Below, one piece after another: positions 1 through 8,773 of a stretch of 38,297 bases of DNA. A program made the translations under genes and the position numbers. Source of the DNA: Paracoccus sp. (in: a-proteobacteria) (GTDB lineage: Bacteria; Pseudomonadota; Alphaproteobacteria; Rhodobacterales; Rhodobacteraceae); the NCBI RefSeq assembly GCF_030604785.1, contig NZ_JAUVVF010000035.1, positions 1 to 38,297 of the forward strand, read 5' to 3'. The notes beneath the pieces are model-generated. The model worked only from the letters and a program-made list of their open reading frames with translations, was not told the DNA's origin and did not search any database. The number at the start of each line of letters is the position of its first letter. Positions within the stretch are counted from its first letter, which is position 1.

Positions 1-2
1 AG

Positions 3-908
3 GGACCAGATTACGCAACCCCCGTCCGGCGCATCCTGATCGCCGTGCTGGCGCTTGCGCTTCTGGTCCTGTTCCTGTTCTGGCGCATCGACAGCCCCCG
101 CGCCGAACAGATGCGGGTCGCCATGATCGACCGGATCGTGCCGCGTTTCGAATGGGCGCTGGTGCCGGTCACGCGGGTCAGCCAGATGATCGCCGGCTTT
201 CAAAGCTATGCGCGCCTTTACGAACAGAACCAGGAATTGCGGCGCGAATTGCAGCGCATGTCCGCCTGGAAAGAGGCCGCCGTCCAGCTGGAGCAGGAGA
301 ATTCCAAGCTGCTGGCACTGAATAATGTCCGCATCGACCCCTCGCTGACCGGGCTGACGGGGATGGTGCTGATGGATAGCGGCACGGCGTTCCGGCAGTC
401 GGTCCTGCTGAATGTCGGCGCGCAGGATGGCGTGGTCGAGGGTTGGGCCACGATGGACGGGTTGGGGCTGGTGGGCCGGATCGCGGGGGTCGGGCGCTCG
501 ACCAGCCGGGTGGTGCTGCTGACCGACCCCTCGTCGCGCATCCCGGTGACGGTGCAGCCCACGGGGGAACGTGCGCTGCTGACCGGCGACAACACGCCAT
601 TGCCGCTGCTGGAATTCATCGAGAACCTGGACAATGTGCGTCCGGGCGACCGGGTCGTGACCTCGGGCGATGGGGGGGTGTTTCCGTCGGGGCTTCTGGT
701 CGGGCAGGTGGCGCAGGGCAGCGACGGGCGGATGCGGCTTTTGATGGCGGCTGATTACGGGCGGCTGGAATTCCTGCGCGTCCTGCGCAGCCATCCGGCC
801 GAGGCCGTGGCCGATGTCGACGCGATCATTCGCGGCGACACCGCGCCGATCGGCCCCGAAATGCCCGCCCCTGACGCCGAGGCTGCCTCGGCGGATGCCG
901 CGCCATGA
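3..908 (+). CDS. mreC: Rod shape-determining protein MreC, 5' truncated by the window edge
   Basis: MreC is a periplasmic, inner-membrane-anchored scaffold of the elongasome, linking MreB filaments to PBP2 and RodA. The frame is open to the first base of the window, and the residues before the first internal GTG (position 45) already look like the cytoplasmic lead of MreC, followed by one hydrophobic helix (LALALLVLFLFW). The true start therefore lies upstream, outside the window. After the helix comes a coiled-coil stretch (about positions 190-320) and then the two beta domains typical of the family. The C-terminal tail is Ala/Pro-rich. The stop overlaps the mreD start by 4 bases (ATGA), and mreD-mrdA-rodA follow, which is the classical mre/mrd order. 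mreB is expected just upstream. Confidence 0.95.
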   Translation, partial: GPDYATPVRRILIAVLALALLVLFLFWRIDSPRAEQMRVAMIDRIVPRFEWALVPVTRVSQMIAGFQSYARLYEQNQELRRELQRMSAWKEAAVQLEQENSKLLALNNVRIDPSLTGLTGMVLMDSGTAFRQSVLLNVGAQDGVVEGWATMDGLGLVGRIAGVGRSTSRVVLLTDPSSRIPVTVQPTGERALLTGDNTPLPLLEFIENLDNVRPGDRVVTSGDGGVFPSGLLVGQVAQGSDGRMRLLMAADYGRLEFLRVLRSHPAEAVADVDAIIRGDTAPIGPEMPAPDAEAASADAAP

Positions 909-1417
909 TGCAATTGCCGCGCCGCGACTTCGTGACCGGCAGCCTGCTGTTCCTGCTGGCGGTGCTGGTGCTGCTGTTCGTGCGGATGCTGCCCCTGTCG
1001 GCGGGGCCGGGCTGGCCGGGGCCGGACCTGCTGCTGGCGCTGTCGCTGGTCTGGGTGCTGCGCCGCCCCGACCAGCTTGCCGCGCCGGTCATCGTGCTGG
1101 CCGTCCTGATCGAGGACGTGCTGCTGATGCGGCCGCTCGGCCTGTGGCCGGTGATCGTCCTTCTGGGCACCGAGGCCGCACGAACGCGAGAGCACCGTTG
1201 GCGCGACCAGGGTTTTCTGGTTGAGTGGTTGCGCGCGGCGGTGCTGATCGCGGTCATGATCCTGGGCTACCGGCTGGTGCAGATCCTGTTCATGCTGCCG
1301 GTTCCGGCCCTGGGACAGGCGATGCTTCAGGTCGTGGCGACGGTCGCCTCCTATCCGCTGGTGGTGCTGGCCGCGCGCTGGCTGCTGGGGCTGCGCCGCC
1401 CCGGCCGCCCCGATTGA
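905..1417 (+). CDS. mreD: Rod shape-determining protein MreD
   Basis: MreD is a small integral membrane component of the elongasome. The 170-residue product is almost entirely hydrophobic, with about five predicted helices (for example SLLFLLAVLVLLFV near residue 13 and AAVLIAVMILGYRLVQILF in the second half). Sequence conservation in this family is low, so identification rests on length, hydrophobicity and position between mreC and the PBP2 gene. The start overlaps the mreC stop (ATGA), which implies translational coupling. Fourteen bases separate its stop from the next gene. Confidence 0.9.
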   Translation: MMQLPRRDFVTGSLLFLLAVLVLLFVRMLPLSAGPGWPGPDLLLALSLVWVLRRPDQLAAPVIVLAVLIEDVLLMRPLGLWPVIVLLGTEAARTREHRWRDQGFLVEWLRAAVLIAVMILGYRLVQILFMLPVPALGQAMLQVVATVASYPLVVLAARWLLGLRRPGRPD

Positions 1418-1430
1418 GACGAGGCCGCAG

Positions 1431-3380
1431 ATGAAGAAATCCCCGCGCGAGATCCAGGACAGCAGCCGCATGATCACCCGCCGCGGGCTGATGCTGGGCG
1501 GCATCCAGATCGCCACGGCGGGGGCCCTGGCGATGCAGATGCGGTCGATGCAGCTGGACCACGCCGAGGAATTCCGGATGCTGGCCGACGGCAACTCGAT
1601 CAAGATCCGCCTGCTGCCGCCCGCGCGCGGCCTGATCCTGGACCGCAACGGCATCGTGATCGCCGGGAACGAACAGAATTACCGCGTCACGCTGACGCGC
1701 GAGGAAGCGGGCGGCGATGTCGAGCCGATCCTGCGGCGGCTGGCGCAGATCATCCCGCTCAGCGATGCCCGGATCGAGGAATTGCTGGAAGAATTTTCCC
1801 GCCGCAGCGCGATCACGCCCATCGTGCTGGCCGACCGGCTGTCATGGGAGCAGTTCAGCGCCATTGCCGTGAACGCTCCGTCCCTGCCGGGCGTCACGCC
1901 GGAATCGGCCTTGTCGCGGGCCTATCCCCGCCGGGGCGATTTCGCGCATGTGATGGGCTATGTCGGCCCGGTCAGCGACTTCGACCTGTCGCGGATCGAA
2001 CAGCCCGACCCGGTGCTGCGCCTGCCCGATTTCCAGCTGGGCAAGATCGGCGTCGAGGGCCGCCTCGAGGAAATCCTGCGCGGCAAGGCCGGCGCCCGGC
2101 GGGTCGAGGTGAACAGCACCGGCCGCGAGATGCGCGAACTGTCCCGCCAAGAGGGCGAACAGGGCGCCACGCTGCAACTGACCGTCGATGCCGCGCTTCA
2201 GAACTATGCCGCGCAGCGCCTGGGCGAGGAAAGCGCCGCCGCCGTCGTGATGGATTGCGAGACGGGCGAACTGGCGGCGATCTGCTCGTCGCCCAGTTTC
2301 GACCCGAACCTGTTCGTGCGGGGCATTTCCAGCCGCGATTATCGCGCGCTGATGGATCACGACCACCGCCCGCTGGCCGACAAGACCGTGCAGGGCGTCT
2401 ATCCGCCGGGCTCGACCTTCAAGATGGTCGTGCTGATGGCCGGACTCGAGGCCGGCGTCGTCAATGCCGGCACGCGCTTCTTCTGCCCAGGCTATACCGA
2501 ACTGGGCGGGCGTCGCTTTCACTGCTGGCGGCGGGGCGGGCATGGCTCGGTCGATGCGGTCAAGGGCCTCGAGGAAAGCTGCGACGTCTATTACTACGAA
2601 CTGGCACAGCGCGTGGGCATCGACCGCATCGCCGAGATGGCGCGCAAGTTCGGCCTGGGCGTGCGCCACGACCTGCCCATGTCCGCCGTGGCCGAGGGGA
2701 TCGCCCCGGACCGCGAATGGAAGATGCGTCGCCACGGCCAGCCGTGGCAGATCGGCGACAGCCTCAACGCCTCGATCGGGCAGGGCTATGTGCTGTCCTC
2801 GCCGCTGCAACTGGCGGTGATGACTGCCCGCATCGCCAGCGGCCGCGCGGTCGAGCCGCGGCTCATTCGCGCCATCGACGGCGTGCGCCAGCCCGTCCCC
2901 GACTGGCCGGAACTGGAGGGCGTCAGCGCCAATACCCTGCGCGTCACGCGGCTGGGCATGGATGCGGTCATGTACGGCAATCGCGGCACCGCACGGGCCA
3001 GCCGGATCATCCGCGACGAATGGCGCATCGCGGGCAAGACCGGCACCAGCCAGGTCCGCAACATCACCGCCGCCGAACGCGCGCGCGGCGTCATCTCGAA
3101 CGACCAGCTGCCGTGGAACCGGCGCGACCACGCGCTGTTCGTGGCCTATGCGCCCTTCGAGGCGCCGAAATACGCCATCTCGCTGGTGGTGGAACATGGC
3201 GGCGGCGGCTCGACCGCTGCGGCGCCTCTGGCGCGCGACATCCTTCTGTTCGCGCTGAATGGCGGGCTGCCCCCGCTGGACGCCGTCCCGTCCGAGCAGC
3301 GCGCCGCGATGGAGGCCCGCCATCAGGCCATGGACCTGTTCATCCCCGAGCCCCCCCGCAACGCCCGCACGAGGGTCTGA
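1431..3380 (+). CDS. mrdA: Penicillin-binding protein 2 (elongasome transpeptidase)
   Basis: This is the peptidoglycan DD-transpeptidase of cell elongation, working with the RodA polymerase encoded next to it. The 649-residue protein has a cytoplasmic lead and a membrane anchor near residues 18-40, a dimerisation/pedestal region including the RGLILDRNG motif, and a transpeptidase domain with the three penicillin-binding motifs: STFK at 328-331 (nucleophile Ser328), SLN at 444-446 and KTG at 536-538. All catalytic residues are present and the length is normal for PBP2. A purine-rich stretch (GAGGCCGCAG) precedes the ATG. The gene lies 3 bases before rodA, so the two are surely cotranscribed. 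A long minus-strand frame opposite this gene is a GC shadow. Confidence 0.96.
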   Translation: MKKSPREIQDSSRMITRRGLMLGGIQIATAGALAMQMRSMQLDHAEEFRMLADGNSIKIRLLPPARGLILDRNGIVIAGNEQNYRVTLTREEAGGDVEPILRRLAQIIPLSDARIEELLEEFSRRSAITPIVLADRLSWEQFSAIAVNAPSLPGVTPESALSRAYPRRGDFAHVMGYVGPVSDFDLSRIEQPDPVLRLPDFQLGKIGVEGRLEEILRGKAGARRVEVNSTGREMRELSRQEGEQGATLQLTVDAALQNYAAQRLGEESAAAVVMDCETGELAAICSSPSFDPNLFVRGISSRDYRALMDHDHRPLADKTVQGVYPPGSTFKMVVLMAGLEAGVVNAGTRFFCPGYTELGGRRFHCWRRGGHGSVDAVKGLEESCDVYYYELAQRVGIDRIAEMARKFGLGVRHDLPMSAVAEGIAPDREWKMRRHGQPWQIGDSLNASIGQGYVLSSPLQLAVMTARIASGRAVEPRLIRAIDGVRQPVPDWPELEGVSANTLRVTRLGMDAVMYGNRGTARASRIIRDEWRIAGKTGTSQVRNITAAERARGVISNDQLPWNRRDHALFVAYAPFEAPKYAISLVVEHGGGGSTAAAPLARDILLFALNGGLPPLDAVPSEQRAAMEARHQAMDLFIPEPPRNARTRV

Positions 3381-3383
3381 GCC

Positions 3384-4523
3384 ATGGCCTATCTTGATTA
3401 CAAGGTCGCCCAGATCCCGACCGGCTGGCGCAAGATCCTGCATATCAGCTGGCCGCTGGTCCTTCTGGTCACGGCGGTCTGCTGCATCGGCTTCGTGATG
3501 CTCTATTCCGTGGCAGGGGGGCGTCTGGACCTCTGGGCCGAGCCGCAGATGTACCGCTTCGCGGTGGGCATGGTCCTGATGATCGGACTGGCCTTCGTGC
3601 CGATGTGGTTCTGGCGGGGCATCTCGGTGGCGGCCTATGTGGTCTGCTTCCTGATGCTGGTCGCGGTGGACCTGTTCGGCGTGATCGGCATGGGCGCACG
3701 GCGCTGGATCGACCTTGGCCCGATCCGCATCCAGCCGTCCGAGCTGATGAAGATCGCACTCGTCCTGCTGCTGGCGGCCTATTACGACTGGCTGGACATC
3801 CGCCGCGTCTCAAGGCCCCTCTGGGTGATCATCCCGGCCCTGCTGATCCTGGCGCCGACGGGGCTGGTGCTGATCCAGCCCGATCTGGGCACCTCGATCA
3901 TGCTGGTCGCGGGGGGCGCCATCGTGATGTTCGCTGCGGGCGTGTCGCTGTGGTACTTCGCCATCATCGCGGGGGCCGGGGTGGGGCTGGTGACGGCGGT
4001 GCTGAAAAGCCGCGGCACCGAATGGCAGTTGCTCAAGGATTACCAGTACCGCCGGATCGACACCTTCCTCGACCCCTATGCCGATCCCCTGGGTGCGGGC
4101 TACAACATCATCCAGAGCCAGATCGCCTTCGGCTCGGGCGGATGGTCGGGTCGGGGCTTCATGCAGGGCTCGCAATCGCGGCTGAACTTCCTGCCCGAGA
4201 AACACACCGACTTCATCTTCACCGTGCTGGCCGAGGAATTCGGCTTTGTCGGCGCGATCTCGCTTCTGACCCTCTACATGCTGATCCTGGGCTTCTGCCT
4301 CTATTCGGCGCTGTCGAACCGCGACCGCTTCGCCAGCCTGATCACGATCGGCATTTCGGGGACCTTCTTCCTCTATTTCGCCATCAACATGGCCACGGTG
4401 ATGGGGCTTCTGCCCGCCAAGGGCTCGCCCCTGCCGCTGGTCAGCTACGGAGGAACCTCGCTGATGATCCTGATGCTCGGCTTCGGACTGGTCCAGTCCG
4501 CGCATGTCCACAGGCCACGATGA
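3384..4523 (+). CDS. rodA: Peptidoglycan polymerase RodA (SEDS family)
   Basis: RodA is the membrane glycosyltransferase that polymerises lipid II during elongation, paired with PBP2. The 379-residue product has about ten hydrophobic helices, starting with WPLVLLVTAVCCIGFVMLYS. The SEDS signatures visible are the RWIDLGPIRIQPSE segment near residue 103, the LPEKHTDFIFTVLAEEFG loop in the middle, and the C-terminal PLPLVSYGGTSLM motif. Start and length fit the family. Its stop overlaps the next gene's ATG (ATGATG at 4520), extending the operon to a 2-hydroxyacid dehydrogenase that has no obvious cell-wall role. Confidence 0.95.
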   Translation: MAYLDYKVAQIPTGWRKILHISWPLVLLVTAVCCIGFVMLYSVAGGRLDLWAEPQMYRFAVGMVLMIGLAFVPMWFWRGISVAAYVVCFLMLVAVDLFGVIGMGARRWIDLGPIRIQPSELMKIALVLLLAAYYDWLDIRRVSRPLWVIIPALLILAPTGLVLIQPDLGTSIMLVAGGAIVMFAAGVSLWYFAIIAGAGVGLVTAVLKSRGTEWQLLKDYQYRRIDTFLDPYADPLGAGYNIIQSQIAFGSGGWSGRGFMQGSQSRLNFLPEKHTDFIFTVLAEEFGFVGAISLLTLYMLILGFCLYSALSNRDRFASLITIGISGTFFLYFAINMATVMGLLPAKGSPLPLVSYGGTSLMILMLGFGLVQSAHVHRPR

Positions 4524-5425
4524 TGCGCGTCCGTTTCTCTGCCCGCCCGCAGGTCTGGGACGAATGGGCGCCCGCCCTGCGCGCCGCCTGCCCCGAGATG
4601 GTGCTGCAACGCGACGGAGACCCCGCCGCCTTCGACGCGATCATCTACGCGCCGGGCGGCGATATCGAGGATTTCTCGCCCTATCGCAACGCCCGTCTCG
4701 TCCAGAGCCTCTGGGCCGGGGTCGAACGGATCGTGACGAACCCGACCCTGACCCAGCCGCTGGCGCGGATGGTCGATCCGGGCCTCGCGGCGGGCATGGC
4801 GGAATACTGCACCGGCTGGACGATGCGCGCGCATCTGGGCATGGACGGCTACGCCCAGGACGGGATCTGGCGCAACGGCCAGATCCCGCCACTGGCGACC
4901 GAGCGTCCCGTGACGATCCTCGGCATGGGCGAGCTGGGCCGCGCCACGGCCCGCCATCTGCGCGCGATCGGCTTCCCCGTCACCGGCTTCAGCCGCAGCG
5001 GCACCCCGGTCGAGGGCGTGACCGTCACCTCCGACCTGCCCAAGGCCCTCGCGCAGGCGCAGATCCTGATTGCGCTGCTGCCCGACACGCCCGACACGCG
5101 CAACCTCATGGACGCGGCCAGCCTTGGCCTGCTGCCCAAAGGCGCTTGGCTCATCAATCCGGGGCGCGGCACGCTGATCGACGATCACGCCCTGCTCGAC
5201 GCGCTGGATGCGGGGCACCTGGCCCATGCCGTGCTGGACGTCTTCCGGACCGAACCGCTGCCCCCCGATCACCCCTTCTGGCACCATGCCGGCGTGACCG
5301 TCACCCCCCATATCGCGGCCGAAACAAGGCCCGAAACCGCGGCTCCGGTCGTCGCGGCCAACCTGCGCGCCGCCATGTCGGGCCAACCCATCTCCTGCCT
5401 CGTGGACCGCAGCCGAGGATACTGA
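4520..5425 (+). CDS. ghrA: Glyoxylate/hydroxypyruvate reductase A-type D-2-hydroxyacid dehydrogenase
   Basis: This is an NAD(P)H-dependent reductase of the D-2-hydroxyacid dehydrogenase superfamily. GhrA members reduce glyoxylate and hydroxypyruvate in the cytosol. The 301-residue protein shows the Rossmann motif GMGELG at 135-140 and the catalytic triad in the usual order: Arg216 in NPGRG, Glu245 in RTEPLP and His264 in PHIAAE. The frame is open further upstream inside rodA, but the ATG overlapping the rodA stop gives a family-sized protein and is preferred. A second ATG follows at once (4523), so the start could shift by one codon. Exact substrate is inferred from the family only. Confidence 0.88.
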   Translation: MMRVRFSARPQVWDEWAPALRAACPEMVLQRDGDPAAFDAIIYAPGGDIEDFSPYRNARLVQSLWAGVERIVTNPTLTQPLARMVDPGLAAGMAEYCTGWTMRAHLGMDGYAQDGIWRNGQIPPLATERPVTILGMGELGRATARHLRAIGFPVTGFSRSGTPVEGVTVTSDLPKALAQAQILIALLPDTPDTRNLMDAASLGLLPKGAWLINPGRGTLIDDHALLDALDAGHLAHAVLDVFRTEPLPPDHPFWHHAGVTVTPHIAAETRPETAAPVVAANLRAAMSGQPISCLVDRSRGY

Positions 5426-5442
5426 GGCCCCCAGCCCCCTTG

Positions 5443-5513
5443 CCTTGGTTCAAATATCCCGGGGGGAATCCCCGGAACGGGGATGGGGGGCAGCGCCCCC
5501 CTCCGGCGCTGCC
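5443..5513. repeat. GC-rich palindromic intergenic repeat running into the 3' end of the DUF2062 gene
   Basis: Three nested inverted repeats are visible: ATCCCCG/CGGGGAT at 5468-5474 and 5478-5484, GGGGGGC/GCCCCCC at 5485-5491 and 5495-5501, and GGCAGCGCC/GGCGCTGCC at 5489-5497 and 5505-5513. They are preceded by CAAATATCCCGGGGGG. AAATAT plus runs of G and C around a GGGGGCAG core is, from memory, a common repeat style at gene ends in Rhodobacteraceae. A shorter GGGGGGCAGGATGCCCCCC stem downstream of metG resembles it. It could also serve as a terminator between the convergent ghrA and DUF2062 genes. Confidence 0.6.
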
Positions 5514-6139
5514 GCACGCGCCGCCGCCAGTTCGGCCGCCCGCGCGATCCGGTCGGCCATCTTCTTCTCGCGCCGGCGCTGATAGGCGCGGAAGACCGGC
5601 ACGGTCAGGTAATGCGTCGCCACCGACACCGCCACGCCCAGGATAATCCCTCCGACCCAATAGGGCAGGAAGATCTGCTCGTGAAACTCCCACAGCCGGT
5701 TCCAATGCGCCGTCTCCGGGCCGAAGATCGACTTGATGTTGTGCCACAACTCGCCGCTGGCGCGGGTGAATTCGCGAAAGATCAGGTTGGCCGAGGGCTC
5801 GCCCGGCAGACCCAGGATGCGCCGTCCCAGCCCCACCGCCGCCAGCGCGATAAAGGGGAAGGTGACCGGATTGCCGACAAAGGTCGCCAGCAGCGCGGCC
5901 AGCACATTGCCGCGGATGATCCAGGCCAGCGCCGCGGCCGACAGGAAGTGGAACCCGAAAAGCGGCGTGAAGGACACGAAGACCCCCGCCGCCACGCCCC
6001 GCGCGATGCGGTGCGGCTGGTCGGGCAGGCGGCGCAGGCGATGCAGGACATAGGTTCCGGCCCGCCGCCAGCCGCCGCGAGGATAGATGAAATCGCTGGC
6101 AATCTGGCCGTAACTGCGAGGCTTCTTGCGCTTGAACAC
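5450..6139 (-). CDS. DUF2062 membrane protein
   Basis: The 229-residue protein of unknown function belongs to the DUF2062 family. The family is recognisable from a short basic N-terminus (MFKRKKPRSYGQIASDFIYP) and the membrane segment with GVAAGVFVSFTPLFGFH and GNVLAALLATFVGNPVTFP. About three to four helices are expected, the last near residues 155-180 (LPYWVGGIILGVAVSVATHYL). It is the distal gene of the folK-rpoZ-rsh run, 43 bases after rsh. The final roughly 18 residues (from about EGGAAPHPRSGDSP onward) are encoded by an intergenic GC-rich palindromic repeat, so the native protein probably once ended earlier. Confidence 0.88.
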   Translation of the reverse strand: MFKRKKPRSYGQIASDFIYPRGGWRRAGTYVLHRLRRLPDQPHRIARGVAAGVFVSFTPLFGFHFLSAAALAWIIRGNVLAALLATFVGNPVTFPFIALAAVGLGRRILGLPGEPSANLIFREFTRASGELWHNIKSIFGPETAHWNRLWEFHEQIFLPYWVGGIILGVAVSVATHYLTVPVFRAYQRRREKKMADRIARAAELAAARAAAPEGGAAPHPRSGDSPRDI

Positions 6140-6182
6140 GGGCCACCCGATGCTTGGGACGGACGGCCCGCCGGGGCCGTCT

Positions 6183-8297
6183 TCAGGGTTTCAGCGCCGG
6201 GTCGCGAATCCGCGCCACTTGCGCCACATCGCTGTCCGCTTCCAGCGCGGTCAGCAGCTTGTGCAGATGCTCGTGATCGCGCAGCTCGACCTCGACCTCG
6301 ATGCGGTAGAAGTCGGGCTTGCGATCGATGAACTCGAGGTTCGAGATATTCGCCCCCTGCCCGCCGATCAAGCTGCAGATGCGCCCAAGAACGCCGGCAT
6401 CATGCCGGATCGTCAGGCTCAGCACCGTGGAATAGGCCGCGGGATGGCGCCCGTCGCGCCATTGCAGATCCACCCAACGCTGCGGATTGTCCTCGAATTC
6501 GGCCAGAACGGGGCAATCGATGGCGTGAATGACCACCCCCGCCCCGCGATAGGTGATGCCGACGATCCGTTCGCCCGGCAGCGGGTTGCAGCAGGGGGCG
6601 CGCTTGAAATTGGCATCCGCCTCCAGCCCGGCGATGGGACGGCGCGAATCGATCTCGTCATCGTGATCGGCCAGTTCGGGATAGAGCAGTTCCAGAACTT
6701 CCTTGGCCGAGTTCTCGGCGCTGCCGATCCGGGCCAGCAGATCCTCGGCCGAGGGCAGGCCCATCTGGCGCGCCGCCGTGCGCAGCGCCTTGTCGGTGAC
6801 CTTGCGGCCGACATGCTCGAAGCTGACGCGCACCAGTTCGCGCCCCAGCCGCATGAAGCGGTCGCGGTCCTCCTCGCGCAGGCTGCGCCGAATCGCGGCC
6901 TTGGCGCGGCCCGTGACCACGATGTCCAGCCAGGTCGATTGCGGCCGCTGCCCCGACGCCGAGATGATGTCGACGGATTGCCCGTTCTTCAGCCGCGTCC
7001 ACAGCGGCACACGGATGCCGTCCACCTTGGCGCCGACACAGGAATTGCCCAGCCGGGTGTGGATCGCATAGGCGAAATCGACCGGGGTCGCGCCCTTGGG
7101 CAATTGCAGCACGTCGCCCTTGGGCGTGAAGCAGAAGACCTGGTCCTGATACATCTCGAGCTTCACATGCTCGAGGAATTCGTTGTGGTCCTCGCTGTCG
7201 AAGCGGTCGGTCAGCTGCGCGATCCAGGCGGCCGGATCGACGGCAAAGGGGTTCCGCGCCCGCACCCCGTCGCGATAGGACCAATGCGCGGCCACCCCGG
7301 CCTCGGCGACCTCGTGCATCTGGCGGGTGCGGATCTGCACCTCGACGCGCTTGCCGTCGCGCCCCGAGACCGTCGTGTGGATCGAGCGGTAGCCGTTCGA
7401 TTTCGGCTGGCTGATATAGTCCTTGAACCGTCCCGGCACAGCCCGCCAGCGGTGATGGATCACGCCAAGCGCGCGATAGCAGTCCATTTCCGAGGTGGTG
7501 ATGATGCGGAAGCCGTAGATGTCGGACAGGCGCGAGAAGGCGAGCTGCTTTTCCTGCATCTTGCGCCAGACGCTGAAGGGCTTCTTCGCGCGCCCGAAGA
7601 CGGTCGCCTCGATGTCCTCGCGTTCCAGTTCGACCCGGATGTCGGCAGTGATCTGGCCGATGATGTCGCCGCTGTCGCGCTGCATGCTGACGAAGCGGCG
7701 GATGATGGAATTGCGCGCCTCGGGATTGATGACCTTGAAGGCCAGGTCCTCCAGTTCCTCGCGCATCCATTGCATGCCCATCCGGCCCGCCAGCGGGGCG
7801 TAGATGTCCATCGTCTCGCGCGCCTTCTTGACCTGCTTTTCCGGCTTCATCGAGCGGATGGTGCGCATGTTGTGCAGCCGGTCGGCCAGCTTGACCAGGA
7901 TCACGCGCAGATCGCGCGACATGGCCATGAACAGCTTGCGGAAATTCTCGGCCTGCTTGGACTGGGCGCTGGACAGTTCCAGATTGGTCAGCTTGGTCAC
8001 GCCGTCGACCAGATCGGCGATCTCTTCGCCGAACATCGCGGCGACCTCGGCCTTGGTCGAGCGCGTGTCCTCGATCGTGTCGTGCAGCAGGGCGGTGATG
8101 ATCGTGGCGTCGTCCAGCCGCATCTCGGTCAGGATGGCGGCGACGGCGATGGGATGGGTGAAATAGGGCTCGCCCGAATGCCGGAACTGCCCCTCATGCA
8201 TCCGCATGCCGTATTCGTAGGCGTCGCGGATCAGAGCGGCATTGCTGCGCGGGTTGTAGTTCCGCACCAACGCCAGAAGGTCTTCGACGTCGATCAT
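6183..8297 (-). CDS. rsh: Bifunctional (p)ppGpp synthetase/hydrolase (RelA/SpoT homologue)
   Basis: This is the single long RSH enzyme of alphaproteobacteria, making and degrading the stringent-response alarmone. Domain order in the 704 residues is: HD hydrolase domain with His48 and the HD pair at 72-73 followed by TIEDT; synthetase domain with RFKDYI, KSNGYRSIHTTV and EVQIRT; TGS domain (VFCFTPKGDVLQLPKG); a Cys-containing conserved region (CCNPLPGERIVG); and a C-terminal ACT domain (last about 75 residues). The intact HD residues argue for real hydrolase activity, so a bifunctional enzyme is inferred. It lies 44 bases after rpoZ, as commonly seen. Large opposite-strand frames here are shadows. 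Other databases may call it relA or spoT. Confidence 0.95.
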   Translation of the reverse strand: MIDVEDLLALVRNYNPRSNAALIRDAYEYGMRMHEGQFRHSGEPYFTHPIAVAAILTEMRLDDATIITALLHDTIEDTRSTKAEVAAMFGEEIADLVDGVTKLTNLELSSAQSKQAENFRKLFMAMSRDLRVILVKLADRLHNMRTIRSMKPEKQVKKARETMDIYAPLAGRMGMQWMREELEDLAFKVINPEARNSIIRRFVSMQRDSGDIIGQITADIRVELEREDIEATVFGRAKKPFSVWRKMQEKQLAFSRLSDIYGFRIITTSEMDCYRALGVIHHRWRAVPGRFKDYISQPKSNGYRSIHTTVSGRDGKRVEVQIRTRQMHEVAEAGVAAHWSYRDGVRARNPFAVDPAAWIAQLTDRFDSEDHNEFLEHVKLEMYQDQVFCFTPKGDVLQLPKGATPVDFAYAIHTRLGNSCVGAKVDGIRVPLWTRLKNGQSVDIISASGQRPQSTWLDIVVTGRAKAAIRRSLREEDRDRFMRLGRELVRVSFEHVGRKVTDKALRTAARQMGLPSAEDLLARIGSAENSAKEVLELLYPELADHDDEIDSRRPIAGLEADANFKRAPCCNPLPGERIVGITYRGAGVVIHAIDCPVLAEFEDNPQRWVDLQWRDGRHPAAYSTVLSLTIRHDAGVLGRICSLIGGQGANISNLEFIDRKPDFYRIEVEVELRDHEHLHKLLTALEADSDVAQVARIRDPALKP

Positions 8298-8341
8298 CTT
8301 GCTGCCGAAGACCTCTGCTTGCTGTTCTTGCCCCGGTGCCG

Positions 8342-8698
8342 TCAGCCGCGCTGGTTGGCTTCCAGCATCATGCGGAGCATGCGCTCTTCGGATTCCTCGT
8401 CGGCGGGACGGGGGCGGTCGACCTCGGCGCCCAGAAGCAGCGCCATCGCGTCCTCCTCGGGCTCGTCCACCTCGATCTGGGTCTGGGTGGATTCGATCAT
8501 CCGCTCCCGCAGGTCATCGACGGGCTGGGTTTCCTCGGCGATCTCGCGCAGTGCGACGACGGGGTTCTTGTCGTTGTCGCGGTCCACGGTGGCAGGGCTG
8601 CCCGCCGCGATCTCGCGCGCGCGATGCGCGGCCAGCATCACCAGATCAAACCGGTTGGGAACCTTGTCGACGCAGTCTTCAACCGTAACGCGGGCCAT
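8342..8698 (-). CDS. rpoZ: DNA-directed RNA polymerase omega subunit
   Basis: Omega assists folding of the beta' subunit and, in proteobacteria, forms part of a ppGpp-binding site on RNA polymerase. The 118-residue protein begins with the family signature [20 protein letters not shown], followed by the LAAHRAREI helix. The C-terminal half is acidic (VDEPEED) and longer than in enterobacteria, as usual in alphaproteobacteria. Linkage to the ppGpp enzyme gene is the conserved arrangement. A good sigma70-like promoter lies just upstream, overlapping the folK stop. Confidence 0.95.
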   Translation of the reverse strand: MARVTVEDCVDKVPNRFDLVMLAAHRAREIAAGSPATVDRDNDKNPVVALREIAEETQPVDDLRERMIESTQTQIEVDEPEEDAMALLLGAEVDRPRPADEESEERMLRMMLEANQRG

Positions 8699-8743
8699 GA
8701 ATCACCTGTGCAGTTGCGAATCGGATATTCCGGGCGAAACCGG

Positions 8744-8773
8744 ACTAGTGGTCAGCATCCGGGGTAATGTCAA
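8744..8773 (-). promoter_or_regulatory. Predicted sigma70-type promoter for rpoZ-rsh
   Basis: On the minus strand a perfect TTGACA (8773-8768) is followed after 18 bases by ACTAGT (8749-8744; three of six matches to TATAAT). Transcription would start about 35-40 bases before the rpoZ ATG. The -35 overlaps the folK stop codon, so rpoZ-rsh may be expressed separately from folK. Prediction from sequence only. Confidence 0.5.

Noticed and set aside
1842..3443. Long minus-strand open frame opposite mrdA
   Set aside because: Composition shadow of the PBP2 gene; no ribosome site or conserved motif.
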